DNA of 64,000 bases from Lachnospiraceae bacterium UBA1712 (GTDB lineage: Bacteria; Bacillota; Clostridia; Lachnospirales; Lachnospiraceae): the NCBI GenBank assembly GCA_002317175.1, contig DCJA01000014.1, positions 33,034 through 97,033 of the forward strand, written 5' to 3'. The position numbers and the translations under genes were made by a program. Below are positions 9,223 to 18,359 of this stretch, piece after piece (the stretch's first letter is position 1; every line of letters starts with the position of its first letter). The notes under the pieces were generated by a model. It was not told the DNA's origin and made no database searches. It saw only the letters and a program-made list of their open reading frames with translations.

Positions 9223-10221
9223 TTATTTCTCTAAATCAATGCCCTTAAGCAGTTCTCTGATCTCTTCCACGCTAAGCCATTCTGTATTGTTGCCTGAGCT
9301 GTAAGAAAATCCCTGCTCAACCTTCTTGCCACCCGGAATCGGTTCTCTCTGCTTATCGTTCCATACCATCTGAGGATATACGATAAAATGCTTATCATAT
9401 TCATAGGTTGTCATGGAATCTTCAACAGTTACCATTATCTCATGAAGTTTCTCGCCCTCACGAATACCAACCTCTGGCATCTTACATCCCGGAAGCATAG
9501 CCTCTGCAAGATCTGTAATCTTAAAACTTGGAATCTTACTAATAAATGTCTCACCACCACGTGCCTCTTTAAGCGCCTTGATAACCAGCTCAACTCCTTC
9601 TGTAAGACTGATCCAGAATCTTGTCATTCTGTAATCTGTAATTGGAAGCTCTGTTCCACCATTCTTGATTATGTTATTAAAGAAAGGAATTACACTTCCT
9701 CTTGATCCAGCTACATTACCATAACGTACAATCGAGAAGTTTACATCCTTTGTTCCTGAATAAGAATTGGCTGCTATGAAAAGCTTATCTGAAACAAGCT
9801 TTGTTCCACCATACAGGTTAACTGGGTTAACGGCCTTATCTGTTGAAAGAGCAACTACTTTCTTAACTCCTTTATTTAGTGCAGCTTCAATTATATTCAT
9901 AGCACCATGGATATTAGTCTTAATTGCTTCGTTAGGATTATACTCACAAGCAGGAACCTGCTTAAGTGCTGCTGCGTGAATTACATAATCAACTCCCTCA
10001 AAAGCTCTTTCAAGTCTTTCCTTATCTCTTACATCACCGATGAAGAATCTAAGCTTGTCTGCGTACTCTTTCATCTCATTTTGCATTATAAACTGCTTAA
10101 ATTCATCACGTGAATAAATAATAATCTTCTTAGGGTTGTAGTTTGCTAAAACATATTTAGTAAAGCATTTACCAAAGGAACCTGTTCCTCCAGTAATAAG
10201 TATTGTCTTATCGTTTAACAT
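9223..10221 (-). CDS. pseB: UDP-GlcNAc 4,6-dehydratase (inverting), PseB type
   Basis: PseB catalyses the first committed step of pseudaminic-type sugar synthesis: dehydration with C5 inversion of UDP-GlcNAc to a 4-keto-6-deoxy-L-sugar nucleotide. Seen: 332 residues, Rossmann motif GGTGSFG near residue 11, a STDKAVNPVNLYGGTK segment carrying the SDR Tyr and Lys, and a typical C-terminal FlaA1/PseB region. It is the first gene of a block with its own consensus promoter (10275-10303). The product would feed the aminotransferase encoded next. Confidence 0.93.
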   Translation of the reverse strand: MLNDKTILITGGTGSFGKCFTKYVLANYNPKKIIIYSRDEFKQFIMQNEMKEYADKLRFFIGDVRDKERLERAFEGVDYVIHAAALKQVPACEYNPNEAIKTNIHGAMNIIEAALNKGVKKVVALSTDKAVNPVNLYGGTKLVSDKLFIAANSYSGTKDVNFSIVRYGNVAGSRGSVIPFFNNIIKNGGTELPITDYRMTRFWISLTEGVELVIKALKEARGGETFISKIPSFKITDLAEAMLPGCKMPEVGIREGEKLHEIMVTVEDSMTTYEYDKHFIVYPQMVWNDKQREPIPGGKKVEQGFSYSSGNNTEWLSVEEIRELLKGIDLEK

Positions 10222-10274
10222 ATATTCCTTTCTGAACGCAAAATGCGTCTTTAACGAATCTCATAATCTATCGA

Positions 10275-10303
10275 ATTATAGCATAATGACTATATTTGTG
10301 CAA
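10275..10303 (-). promoter_or_regulatory. SigA-type promoter of the pseB block
   Basis: On the minus strand TTGCAC (10303-10298) and TATAAT (10280-10275) are 17 bases apart. The leader then carries a small hairpin of the form ACGCA-TTT-TGCGT just before the pseB ribosome site. This shows that pseBCG and the ABC exporter can be expressed separately from the genes upstream. Confidence 0.78.
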
Positions 10304-10367
10304 ACTTCCAACATTTACATTCGCAGAATTACAGTATGCCAAATCACAGATTTTCAGGGTAATAAAG

Positions 10368-11609
10368 CTACTGTGCTCTGTGATCAAATACTCGCTGTGT
10401 CTTCTTCTCACTTCTTGGCAATGTTCCAACAGGAACAACCACCACCTTTGGTGTAACCATCATGCGTGACTTTACAAGGTTTTTGAGCGAAGCTGCAGTT
10501 TCATCGAAGTTTACTCTTCCTTCTGCTTCCACAGTCAGCATAATAATATCCCTGTTTTTCTCGTCGTCGTGGGCAATATCAATCTTATATTCACTGGATA
10601 CTCCATCAACTTGTCCAAGTAATTCTTCAATCTGGCTTGGGAACATATTTACACCATGAACCTTGAACATATCATCGCTTCTTCCCTGAATAATATCAAG
10701 TCTTGGATAACATCTTCCACATTTACACTGCCCTGGAATAATACGCGAAATATCATGCGTTCTAAATCTGATAAGAGGCGCACCTTCTTTAACAAGAGTT
10801 GTAATTACAATTTCTCCCTCTTCTCCATCTTCTACAGGAATACCTGTCTTTGGATCAATAATCTCGATGTACAGATAATCATCCCAATAATGCATGCCTG
10901 TCTCACCTATACAGTTGATACCGATTCCAGGACCATATATTTCAGTTAATCCATATATATCATAGAGTTCTATTCCAAGCTCTCTTGAAATATATTCTCT
11001 CTTCTTTTCACTCCATCTTTCTGAACCAATTACACCTTTTTTCAGATGGATTTTATCCTTTAATCCACGCTTATTAATTTCTTCCGCAAGTAAAAGTGCG
11101 TAGCTCGAGGTTGCACAGATTACTGTTGCATCCAGGTCCTGCATCATCTGTAGCTGCTTGTCTGTATTACCAGGGCCCATTGGAATTGCCATGGCGCCTA
11201 ACTTCTCTGCTCCAGCCTGAAAGCCTATTCCTGCTGTCCATAGACCATATCCAGGTGTAATCTGAATTCTGTCCTTAGGAGTAATGCCAGCTGTTTCATA
11301 ACATCTTGCAAACATTATTGCCCAGTCCTCAACATCCTTTTTTGTATAAGGTATTATTACTGGCTTTCCTGTTGTACCTGAAGATGAATGAATTCTTACA
11401 ACCTCCTCATCTGGTACAGCCTGTATTCCAAGAGGATATGCATTTCTAAGCTCGGCCTTATCAGCAAATGGGAGCTTCTCAAACTCTTCTTGAGAGCTTA
11501 CACCAGTAATCCCCGCTTCTTTATACATTTTTCCAAAATAACTGTCTGACTGTATTAATCTTTTAATCTGAGCATCTACCTGCTCTAATTGCTTTGCATT
11601 GAGTTTCAT
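10368..11609 (-). CDS. paaK: Phenylacetate-CoA ligase (aryl-acid:CoA ligase)
   Basis: This adenylate-forming ligase activates phenylacetate or a related aryl acid to the CoA thioester with ATP. Seen: 413 residues, slightly shorter than the usual 430-440; the P-loop-like HSSSGTTGKPVI (about 74-85), YGLTEIYGPG, and a C-terminal domain with KVHGVNMFPSQIEELL. A Cys pair (CKCGRC) lies near 300, as in many anaerobic PaaK proteins. The ATG overlaps the iorB stop by four bases, with AGGAGAAG upstream. Being coupled to iorAB, it probably links aryl acids to aryl-2-oxoacids through aryl-CoA: salvage of aromatic acids into amino acids, or the reverse direction. Confidence 0.9.
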   Translation of the reverse strand: MKLNAKQLEQVDAQIKRLIQSDSYFGKMYKEAGITGVSSQEEFEKLPFADKAELRNAYPLGIQAVPDEEVVRIHSSSGTTGKPVIIPYTKKDVEDWAIMFARCYETAGITPKDRIQITPGYGLWTAGIGFQAGAEKLGAMAIPMGPGNTDKQLQMMQDLDATVICATSSYALLLAEEINKRGLKDKIHLKKGVIGSERWSEKKREYISRELGIELYDIYGLTEIYGPGIGINCIGETGMHYWDDYLYIEIIDPKTGIPVEDGEEGEIVITTLVKEGAPLIRFRTHDISRIIPGQCKCGRCYPRLDIIQGRSDDMFKVHGVNMFPSQIEELLGQVDGVSSEYKIDIAHDDEKNRDIIMLTVEAEGRVNFDETAASLKNLVKSRMMVTPKVVVVPVGTLPRSEKKTQRVFDHRAQ

Positions 11610-12178
11610 TTTGCTTCTCCTATTGCTATTCCTTTTTCAAATGCCTCTACATTAACATCAATATATTTCTGTGGAACTCTGTTCTTTATTTCTTCAAGAA
11701 CCTGTTCCTTGGTAAATCCAAGTTTACCTGTTCCAACCGCAACACCAAGCATTGCAATATTAAGAAATTTTGCAGATCCAAACTCCGTCGAATCAATAAC
11801 GATGCAGTGACATTTCTCTTTAAGATACTGAATCATCTCTACTCCATCATAGCCTGTATCATGAAGGGATTCTGTAACTGGCTTTACTGGAACTTTATTT
11901 ACTATTACCACTCCATCCTTCTTAAGATATACAAGATTCCTTACTGCTTCTGCAGGCTCAAAGGCCATCAGGATATCAGCTTTTCTATAAGGAATAAGTG
12001 GCGAATATGACTGTCCTATTCTGACATGACTGGTTACAGAGCCACCACGCTGCGCCATACCAATAGTTTCAGCTGAATGAACCGCATTACCAGCGTTCAT
12101 AGCTGTAGCAGCCAATATCTTTGATGCAAGGACAGTTCCCTGACCACCTACACCACAAAGTAAAATGTCTTTATTCAT
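11606..12178 (-). CDS. iorB: Indolepyruvate:ferredoxin oxidoreductase, beta subunit
   Basis: This is the gamma-domain subunit of the oxygen-sensitive enzyme that interconverts arylpyruvates and arylacetyl-CoA with ferredoxin. Seen: 190 residues from the ATG at 12178, starting with the typical DILLCGVGGQGTVLAS and carrying SHVRIG. The start is set by GGAGGT seven bases upstream; an in-frame GTG at 12187 lies inside that ribosome site. It overlaps the end of iorA by eight bases and paaK by four, so all three are translationally coupled. Confidence 0.92.
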   Translation of the reverse strand: MNKDILLCGVGGQGTVLASKILAATAMNAGNAVHSAETIGMAQRGGSVTSHVRIGQSYSPLIPYRKADILMAFEPAEAVRNLVYLKKDGVVIVNKVPVKPVTESLHDTGYDGVEMIQYLKEKCHCIVIDSTEFGSAKFLNIAMLGVAVGTGKLGFTKEQVLEEIKNRVPQKYIDVNVEAFEKGIAIGEAK

Positions 12179-13967
12179 GATCGGCACCTCCTATCGCATT
12201 TACAGGACATATCTGACTGCAAAGTCCACAGCCTGTACATAAATTCTTATCAATAGTAACCTGACCATCTACTGTAATAAGTGCAGGACAACCAATTTCT
12301 CTAATACACTTTTTACAACTAATGCATTTATCACTTATGACACATTTGTCAGTTGGCTTTGTTATAGCAATGCAAGGGGACTTGAAAATAATAGCCTTTA
12401 CACCTTTAACTGAAACGCACTCCTCGATTGCATCAACAGACGCCTTCATATCAAGTGGGTCTACAGTAATTATTTTTTTCAGTCCTATTCCCTCAAGAAT
12501 CTTTACAATACTAACCTTGTCAACAACATCGCCCATCATATTTTTACCAGTTCCTGGATGCGGCTGATGTCCTGTCATGGCAGTTGTTGAATTGTCCAAT
12601 ACACAAAGAATCATATCTGCATCATTGTATACTGCATTTACCACTCCTGTGATTCCTGAAGCAAAAAATGTTGAATCACCAATAAATGCAAAGGTAGTTG
12701 AATCCTTATCAACCCAATGAAAGCCCTGTGCCATTGTTACACCTGCGCCCATACACAGGCATGTGTCGACCATATCAAGTGGCATAGCATTTCCAAGTGT
12801 ATAGCATCCAATATCGCCACAGAAATATGCTTTCTTTCCCCTCATTGCCTGCTTAACTGCATAGAAAGAAGCTCTGTGTGGGCAACCAGCACAAAGAACA
12901 GGTGGTCTTACAGGAAGAGTAGGTGCATCTGAAATATCTATTCCTTCATTTGCACTATTAATTCCAAGGAAAGCTCCTATAATATCAGCAGCATTATTAG
13001 AATTATTTTCACCGCTTGCTGGTACTACTCCATCTAATTTTCCTGACACACTAATGTTCAAATGATGCTTTCCTGCCAGCCTTAATATATTTTCCTCTAA
13101 AAATGGACTAAGCTCCTCAAAGCAGAGCACCTCACTAACACCCTCAAGTGCCTTTAATGCAAAGCTTTCTGGGAAAGGATATGGTGTTCCAATCTTTATT
13201 AATCTAATCTCTGGATAATCCTTCAAAAATTCCTTTGCGTAAGAATAGCTTACTCCACCCGCGAGAATTGCTTTTGATGATGTTCCTTCCACTGTATTAT
13301 ATTTATAGGTTGAGAAGTCCTCTCCGATTGTAACATTTCTCTTCTCTATCATCGCATGATTAGCAAATGACAGTCTTGGGAATATTACCCATTTCTTAGA
13401 GTCCTTTACAAAACCATCATATTTTTTCACATCAAATGAATCTGCCACATCAATTGAAGCATATGCATGACAAACCCTGGTGGTAGGTCTAAAAATCACT
13501 GGTGTGCTGTATTTTTCTGAATAATCAAAAGCATCCTGAATCATCTGGAACGCTTCCTCTGGAGAAGAAGGATCAAATACAGGAACTCTGGCAAATTCTG
13601 CAAATCGTCTGGTGTCCTGCTCTGTCTGTGAAGATATTGGTCCCGGATCATCTGCTGATACGACTACCATTCCACCTTTTACGCCAACATATGCAAGAGA
13701 CATAAATGGATCTGACGCAACATTTAATCCTACCTGCTTCATAGTTACCATACTTCTTGCTCCACTATAAGCTGCTGCGCAGGCAACTTCCATTGCGGCC
13801 TTCTCATTTACTGACCACTCAAGATGAGCTCCTTCTCTTGGAAATTTAGATATCGTTTCAACTATTTCAGAGGATGGTGTTCCTGGATATCCAGAAACAA
13901 GGTTAACTCCTGCTGAAAGAGCTCCCAGTGCGATTGCACCATTTCCCATTACATATTCTTTTTTCAT
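12171..13967 (-). CDS. iorA: Indolepyruvate:ferredoxin oxidoreductase, alpha subunit
   Basis: This is the large catalytic subunit, holding thiamine diphosphate and iron-sulfur clusters; it makes arylacetyl-CoA, CO2 and reduced ferredoxin, or runs in reverse. Seen: 598 residues. An N-terminal pyrimidine-binding domain (GNGAIALGALSAGVNLVSGY) is followed by a TPP-binding domain with GDIGCYTLGNAMPL and GDSTFFASG. The C-terminal ferredoxin-like region has two CxxCxxC-type motifs (CISCKKC and CTGCGLC plus distal Cys-Pro). It lies 29 bases downstream of a polysaccharide deacetylase gene and heads the coupled trio iorA-iorB-paaK. The setting inside a glycan locus is unusual. Confidence 0.94.
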   Translation of the reverse strand: MKKEYVMGNGAIALGALSAGVNLVSGYPGTPSSEIVETISKFPREGAHLEWSVNEKAAMEVACAAAYSGARSMVTMKQVGLNVASDPFMSLAYVGVKGGMVVVSADDPGPISSQTEQDTRRFAEFARVPVFDPSSPEEAFQMIQDAFDYSEKYSTPVIFRPTTRVCHAYASIDVADSFDVKKYDGFVKDSKKWVIFPRLSFANHAMIEKRNVTIGEDFSTYKYNTVEGTSSKAILAGGVSYSYAKEFLKDYPEIRLIKIGTPYPFPESFALKALEGVSEVLCFEELSPFLEENILRLAGKHHLNISVSGKLDGVVPASGENNSNNAADIIGAFLGINSANEGIDISDAPTLPVRPPVLCAGCPHRASFYAVKQAMRGKKAYFCGDIGCYTLGNAMPLDMVDTCLCMGAGVTMAQGFHWVDKDSTTFAFIGDSTFFASGITGVVNAVYNDADMILCVLDNSTTAMTGHQPHPGTGKNMMGDVVDKVSIVKILEGIGLKKIITVDPLDMKASVDAIEECVSVKGVKAIIFKSPCIAITKPTDKCVISDKCISCKKCIREIGCPALITVDGQVTIDKNLCTGCGLCSQICPVNAIGGADHE

Positions 13968-13996
13968 AATAGTTCTCTATTCCTTTTTTATATTTA

Positions 13997-14806
13997 TTAT
14001 ACAGACTTAATTTCTCCTGGCTTTATCTCAGTCAGCTTTCCTTCGTCTGACAGGAACCATATACTTAATGCTGAAGTATTATGCATCATACTTCCATCCG
14101 CTGAATACTCAAGATTTCTAATGGCTGTGAGATAATCACACAGCTCCATATTGGTTGCATACCAGATATTATCCTTGCCTGACATCATCTCACAGAATTC
14201 CTCAATAACTGTCCAGTCCTTAGATCTTCCAAACTCAAAGCTATGGCCCCAGACATACATAAGTGGAAGCTCAACATAGCCTGGAACATCCAAAAACTGT
14301 TTACCATACTCCATAACATTGTCTGCATGATGACAAGTTGGATGCCACTGCATAAAATCTGATGGAGGAAAGAATCCATGTGTAGCATTAACCGTACGAG
14401 CATACTTAATGCCAACTGCCTTTGCTGCTGAAATCACTTCTGGTGAATAACTACCAAATGGATAAGAAAAGCCCTGTACAAGCTTGCTCGTCAAATTCTC
14501 TAAATCCAATCTATCGTCTGACAGCTCACTAACTGTTACCGATACTGATAAAGCTGGCATATTAAGATGATTAACACCATGACATGCTACTTCATGACCT
14601 TCATAAAGAGTGGCCACTTCTTCTGATTTTACAAATTCTTCTCCAGGAATCTCGGTTACGCCATCAAGAGTTCCTGAATTAAGATGAAATGTCCCCTTCA
14701 TTCCATACTTGTTAAATATCTCCACCAGTTTCCTATCATATGCCTGGCCATCATCATAACTAAATGTTAATGCTTTTTCCAATCCATTCTTATATACGAA
14801 TCTCAT
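13997..14806 (-). CDS. Polysaccharide deacetylase (NodB family, CE4-like)
   Basis: This is a metal-dependent deacetylase of the NodB fold, expected to remove N- or O-acetyl groups from a saccharide. Seen: 269 residues; the catalytic Asp motif FSYDDG (about 15-20), metal-binding HGVNH (about 77-81) and the FSYPFGSYSP motif near 133. No signal peptide or membrane helix is visible, so it may act on a cytosolic substrate, possibly a lipid-linked or nucleotide sugar of this locus. The ATG at 14806 follows GGAGG. The next gene downstream is iorA. Confidence 0.8.
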   Translation of the reverse strand: MRFVYKNGLEKALTFSYDDGQAYDRKLVEIFNKYGMKGTFHLNSGTLDGVTEIPGEEFVKSEEVATLYEGHEVACHGVNHLNMPALSVSVTVSELSDDRLDLENLTSKLVQGFSYPFGSYSPEVISAAKAVGIKYARTVNATHGFFPPSDFMQWHPTCHHADNVMEYGKQFLDVPGYVELPLMYVWGHSFEFGRSKDWTVIEEFCEMMSGKDNIWYATNMELCDYLTAIRNLEYSADGSMMHNTSALSIWFLSDEGKLTEIKPGEIKSV

Positions 14807-14874
14807 ATCCTAGCCTCCAACTATTAATCCATTCTACTTTTATTAATCTTGTTTATTCCCAAATTTATCTGATT

Positions 14875-15852
14875 CTACAAGCCCTTCATCTTAGCATGCA
14901 TCACTCTTACACCCTTTGGTGCTATTGCAAACAATGTCAGGTACATCTTGTTTTTTGTCGTTAATATCTTATTGCCCATAGCTCTAAGCCAGTTATTTCT
15001 AATAAATGCAACCACAGCACAGTAGAACTGATTATCCTTATTCATCATGCTGATAGGAATATGGAGCATATAGTCTATCCTTTGAAACATTCCAAATCTG
15101 AATGCTGTATCTGATAACTCAGGGTATTTTTCATCCACTATCTTCTGAACATAGTCAGAATTGACAACTATGTCAGTAAAAACTCTGGAGAAGTCATTTT
15201 TATCTTTTCTGCGACTATTACTATTCATACGGTAAAACACATGGTAACACTGCTTTGGAAGGATAGGAAATGATTCCACATCAGCAAGCATATCTGTCAG
15301 AAGCTTAAAATCTTCATTGAGCTCACCTACTGGAAACTCTCTTGTTGCAAACAGTTCCCTTGATGTAATTCTTGTACAGAATGAGCAATCTCCTCTGTGC
15401 ATAAGAAGCTCACGCATCATTTCCTTATTGCTGATTAAAAGCTCTGTTTCAGGTGGGGTGCACACATCAGGACGTCTGCTTCCATCTTCATTGACCTCAT
15501 CTCTGGATATCTGTGCCATCTTTGAACCATAACGGCTCACGGCATCCGCCAGAAGCGCATACATATCTGGCTCAATGTAATCATCACTATCGATAAATCC
15601 TATAAAGTCACCTGTAGCCTGTTTCAGGCCTAAGTTTCTTGCTGAAGAAGACCCACCGTTCTCCTTATGAAACACCTTTATCCTGTTATCTCTAGCAGCC
15701 AGTTCATCACACAAAGCAGATGTGCCATCAGTGGAACCATCATCCACAAGTATTATCTCCAGCTCCTTATAGGTCTGATTCACAATACTCATAACGCATC
15801 GTTCAAGACAATCTATTATGTTGTATATTGGAACAATAACCGTTATCTTCAT
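14875..15852 (-). CDS. Glycosyltransferase family 2
   Basis: This is a GT-A fold glycosyltransferase, predicted to add a sugar to the growing lipid-linked chain at the inner membrane face. Seen: the start KITVIVPIYN, EIILVDDGSTDGT, and the GFIDSDDYIEPD segment that contains the DxD-type metal site. The C-terminal part is long and basic. I chose the ATG at 15852 (325 residues); an in-frame GTG at 15864 immediately follows the stop of the preceding gene and has no better ribosome site. The acceptor and donor are unknown. Confidence 0.85.
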   Translation of the reverse strand: MKITVIVPIYNIIDCLERCVMSIVNQTYKELEIILVDDGSTDGTSALCDELAARDNRIKVFHKENGGSSSARNLGLKQATGDFIGFIDSDDYIEPDMYALLADAVSRYGSKMAQISRDEVNEDGSRRPDVCTPPETELLISNKEMMRELLMHRGDCSFCTRITSRELFATREFPVGELNEDFKLLTDMLADVESFPILPKQCYHVFYRMNSNSRRKDKNDFSRVFTDIVVNSDYVQKIVDEKYPELSDTAFRFGMFQRIDYMLHIPISMMNKDNQFYCAVVAFIRNNWLRAMGNKILTTKNKMYLTLFAIAPKGVRVMHAKMKGL

Positions 15853-15864
15853 TAATAATCTCAC

Positions 15865-17019
15865 TTACTCGCTAGGCAGCAATGGCCTAATTACTCTTGC
15901 CACAGAAAGAGGTCCTTCCCTTGGTGGCTCTATCTTTCCATTTGCATAATTCTCATAAAATCTAATTATCTGATCAGCTGCATTAGATGCATTCCAACAA
16001 TCTGCTATAGTATCGTAAGCTCTCTCTCCCAGTCTCAATATAAGTTCTCTGTCCTCAACAAGACTGAATACCTGTATTCTGAAGTCCTCGTAGCTTCCAT
16101 CAAATAATAGACCATTGATTCCATGCTTTATTAAATATGGTGCTGCTCCAACCTGCTCGCAAACCACTTCAGCACATCCACTGTTCATACCTTCGTTAAC
16201 TACAGCTCCCCAACCCTCCAGATAGTTGCTGGTAAACAGATGTATATGACAATGGTCCATCAGATCTCTCACTTCTTCAGGCTTTAAAAAACCGTAGAAG
16301 TATACATTATCCTCAAGCTCTCCCTCTTTGACACGCTGCCTTAACATATCCTCCATAGGTCCACTTCCAACAAAATGGATTCTGAAGTCTATTCCCAGAT
16401 CAGCCATATCTGCAGCCAGACGAACTATATATTCAGGATGCTTTAATTCAATAAATCTGCCGGCCCAAATAAACTCAAGAGAATCCATTGAAGGCTTTAA
16501 ATCCCAATTCAGTTCCCTGAATCTGGGGAAATATCCGAATTTGAACATTTTCTTTGGATAAGCCTTAATCAGATTAAAATCCGAAGCTACATATGCTCCG
16601 TTACAAAGCATATATACATTGTCTTTCTTTCTGAATCTGATATGTTCCTTGTATTTTCTAATAAGTCCCCTTGGAGAAACTGCTTTCCACTGACCTTCTC
16701 TGTATATTCTTTCACTGATTCTTAGAGTCAGCTTTCCTGCCTTGATTCTTGGCAGAATCAGATCTTCTCTTTCCTGCCATCCCACAAGAAGCATGTCACA
16801 GTCATTTATCAGCCTCTTACATTCTTGCTCATCCTTGTATAAAAGTCTGAGATAAGCTATCTGCTCTTCATCAACTGACCAGCCCATATCCGCACGTTCC
16901 TGCTCCATTGGCTCTGTCTGAATAAAGGTGAAATTATCTCCCAACCTTTTAAACATCTCTTCGCAAAATGGCATCTGATGATGATTTATGAAGTTACTTA
17001 TCATGGTTACTTTTAACAT
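15865..17019 (-). CDS. Glycosyltransferase family 4 (GT-B)
   Basis: This is a retaining GT-B glycosyltransferase of 384 residues. Seen: a C-terminal nucleotide-sugar domain with FIWAGRFIELKHPEYIV (about 183-199), FYGFLKPEEV and the EGWGAVVNEGMNSG segment, which holds the E-x7-E motif. The gene overlaps the end of the upstream GT4 by seven bases. The N-terminal NFINHHQMPFCEEM is typical of transferases for surface polysaccharides. The sugar specificity cannot be read. Confidence 0.85.
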   Translation of the reverse strand: MLKVTMISNFINHHQMPFCEEMFKRLGDNFTFIQTEPMEQERADMGWSVDEEQIAYLRLLYKDEQECKRLINDCDMLLVGWQEREDLILPRIKAGKLTLRISERIYREGQWKAVSPRGLIRKYKEHIRFRKKDNVYMLCNGAYVASDFNLIKAYPKKMFKFGYFPRFRELNWDLKPSMDSLEFIWAGRFIELKHPEYIVRLAADMADLGIDFRIHFVGSGPMEDMLRQRVKEGELEDNVYFYGFLKPEEVRDLMDHCHIHLFTSNYLEGWGAVVNEGMNSGCAEVVCEQVGAAPYLIKHGINGLLFDGSYEDFRIQVFSLVEDRELILRLGERAYDTIADCWNASNAADQIIRFYENYANGKIEPPREGPLSVARVIRPLLPSE

Positions 17020-18287
17020 AACTGATCGTATATCTCCGTCAATCTTTCAAAATTCTTATCTGAATCATAATTCAGCACTGCTCTGGCTTTTTCAGCTTCT
17101 GACAGTTGTGTCATGTAATCTTTATCTTCAAAGACTTTAATGATTTGATTTGTAAGCTGCTCTATATTACCAACCTCATAAAAGGCCGCCTCATTTTCCT
17201 CCGCAATAGAAGGAATTCCCCCTGTTCTTGGTACAATAACAGGTGTACCAAGCAACATTGCTTCACCAACTGAGTTAGGTGAATTCTCAATATATGAATT
17301 GCATACCAGCACATGGCTCTTAAGATATCTATCCTTCATCTGAGCCGCAGACAGTTTTCCTAATACTGACACCTTATCCATTAGTCCGCGTTCAGCCATA
17401 AGCTTTCTCAGGTATGCCCCATAAGTTCCAATTTTTATCTTTTCTTTTAGGCTTGTATAACCAGTGATACTGTTTCCAGCCACATATATATGAGCATCGG
17501 GATACTTCTCCAGTACTGCAGGCATAGCCTTCAACAGATCGTGAAAGCCCTTAAGCGGATAATCCGCCTGTGTTACAAATATGCTGTGCTTTTCCATTTT
17601 ATCCATATTCCATGAACCCTCATAGAACTCCTGTCTTAGGGTTTCATTCATATGAAAATAACTAATCTCTGGGTTAGCTGACAAAACAGCATTTTTGTCA
17701 AATGCAGTTCTTCCTGTGGCATTTCCAGTCAGAGACAGCGCTTCTTGCTCAAATTCTGCTCTCCTGTAGAACTTTTCCTGCTGCGCAGCAATATTATCCT
17801 TCTTAAGGCTATCCCTGAATGTACTTTTATTAATAATTTCCTGACTAAGTCCACCACAATAATGCTTGGCACATTCGCTCATTACACCCTGGATTCCCAG
17901 CAACACCTTCTGTGGATTATTAAACACTCTCAGGCAGGCAAGGGTATGTGGATACTCTGTACCAAATATATGAATTAAATCTGGCTTAAAATCTTTGATT
18001 ATGCTGTCAAATGTAGTCTCAAGAGTCTTATCATATACCCATGGTGACTGTGTCTGTTCCAAAAATCTGTATACAACAACTGACCTGCTATCAAGCGTAA
18101 CTGTATCCTTTTTGAAAGCTGAATCTATATTGTAAGGAACACATATTCCCATTTCCAGATTACGCTTATTATCTGCAACAAGCTTTCTTAAGGAGGCGTC
18201 TACCCATCCCTCCTTAACTGTAGTCTCAATATTAAGTTGTTTTGCAATCATAGGTGGAACCACGTTGCACAACCATAATATCTTCAT
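17013..18287 (-). CDS. Glycosyltransferase family 4 (GT-B)
   Basis: This is a second GT4 enzyme (424 residues) in the chain-assembly section. Seen: the N-terminal domain begins ILWLCNVVPP; the C-terminal domain carries FVTQADYPLKGFHDLL and the E-x7-E motif within SPNSVGEAMLLGTPVIVP. A 72-base spacer separates it from the GT2 gene upstream, longer than other gaps in this run. The start ATG at 18287 follows GAGGATAAAAG. It probably adds one residue of the repeat unit. Confidence 0.86.
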   Translation of the reverse strand: MKILWLCNVVPPMIAKQLNIETTVKEGWVDASLRKLVADNKRNLEMGICVPYNIDSAFKKDTVTLDSRSVVVYRFLEQTQSPWVYDKTLETTFDSIIKDFKPDLIHIFGTEYPHTLACLRVFNNPQKVLLGIQGVMSECAKHYCGGLSQEIINKSTFRDSLKKDNIAAQQEKFYRRAEFEQEALSLTGNATGRTAFDKNAVLSANPEISYFHMNETLRQEFYEGSWNMDKMEKHSIFVTQADYPLKGFHDLLKAMPAVLEKYPDAHIYVAGNSITGYTSLKEKIKIGTYGAYLRKLMAERGLMDKVSVLGKLSAAQMKDRYLKSHVLVCNSYIENSPNSVGEAMLLGTPVIVPRTGGIPSIAEENEAAFYEVGNIEQLTNQIIKVFEDKDYMTQLSEAEKARAVLNYDSDKNFERLTEIYDQLC

Positions 18288-18359
18288 CTTTTATCCTCTG
18301 GCAGCATGCCCTTAGCACACCACTCCAATGTATATGTCTTCAAATCTGATCTGTTGATT

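Noticed and set aside
18288..18359. Relic of a gene between two glycosyltransferase genes
   Set aside because: On the minus strand one frame is open for about 25 codons and reads protein-like (ending LEWCAKGMLPEDKR), but an open frame this short is expected by chance.
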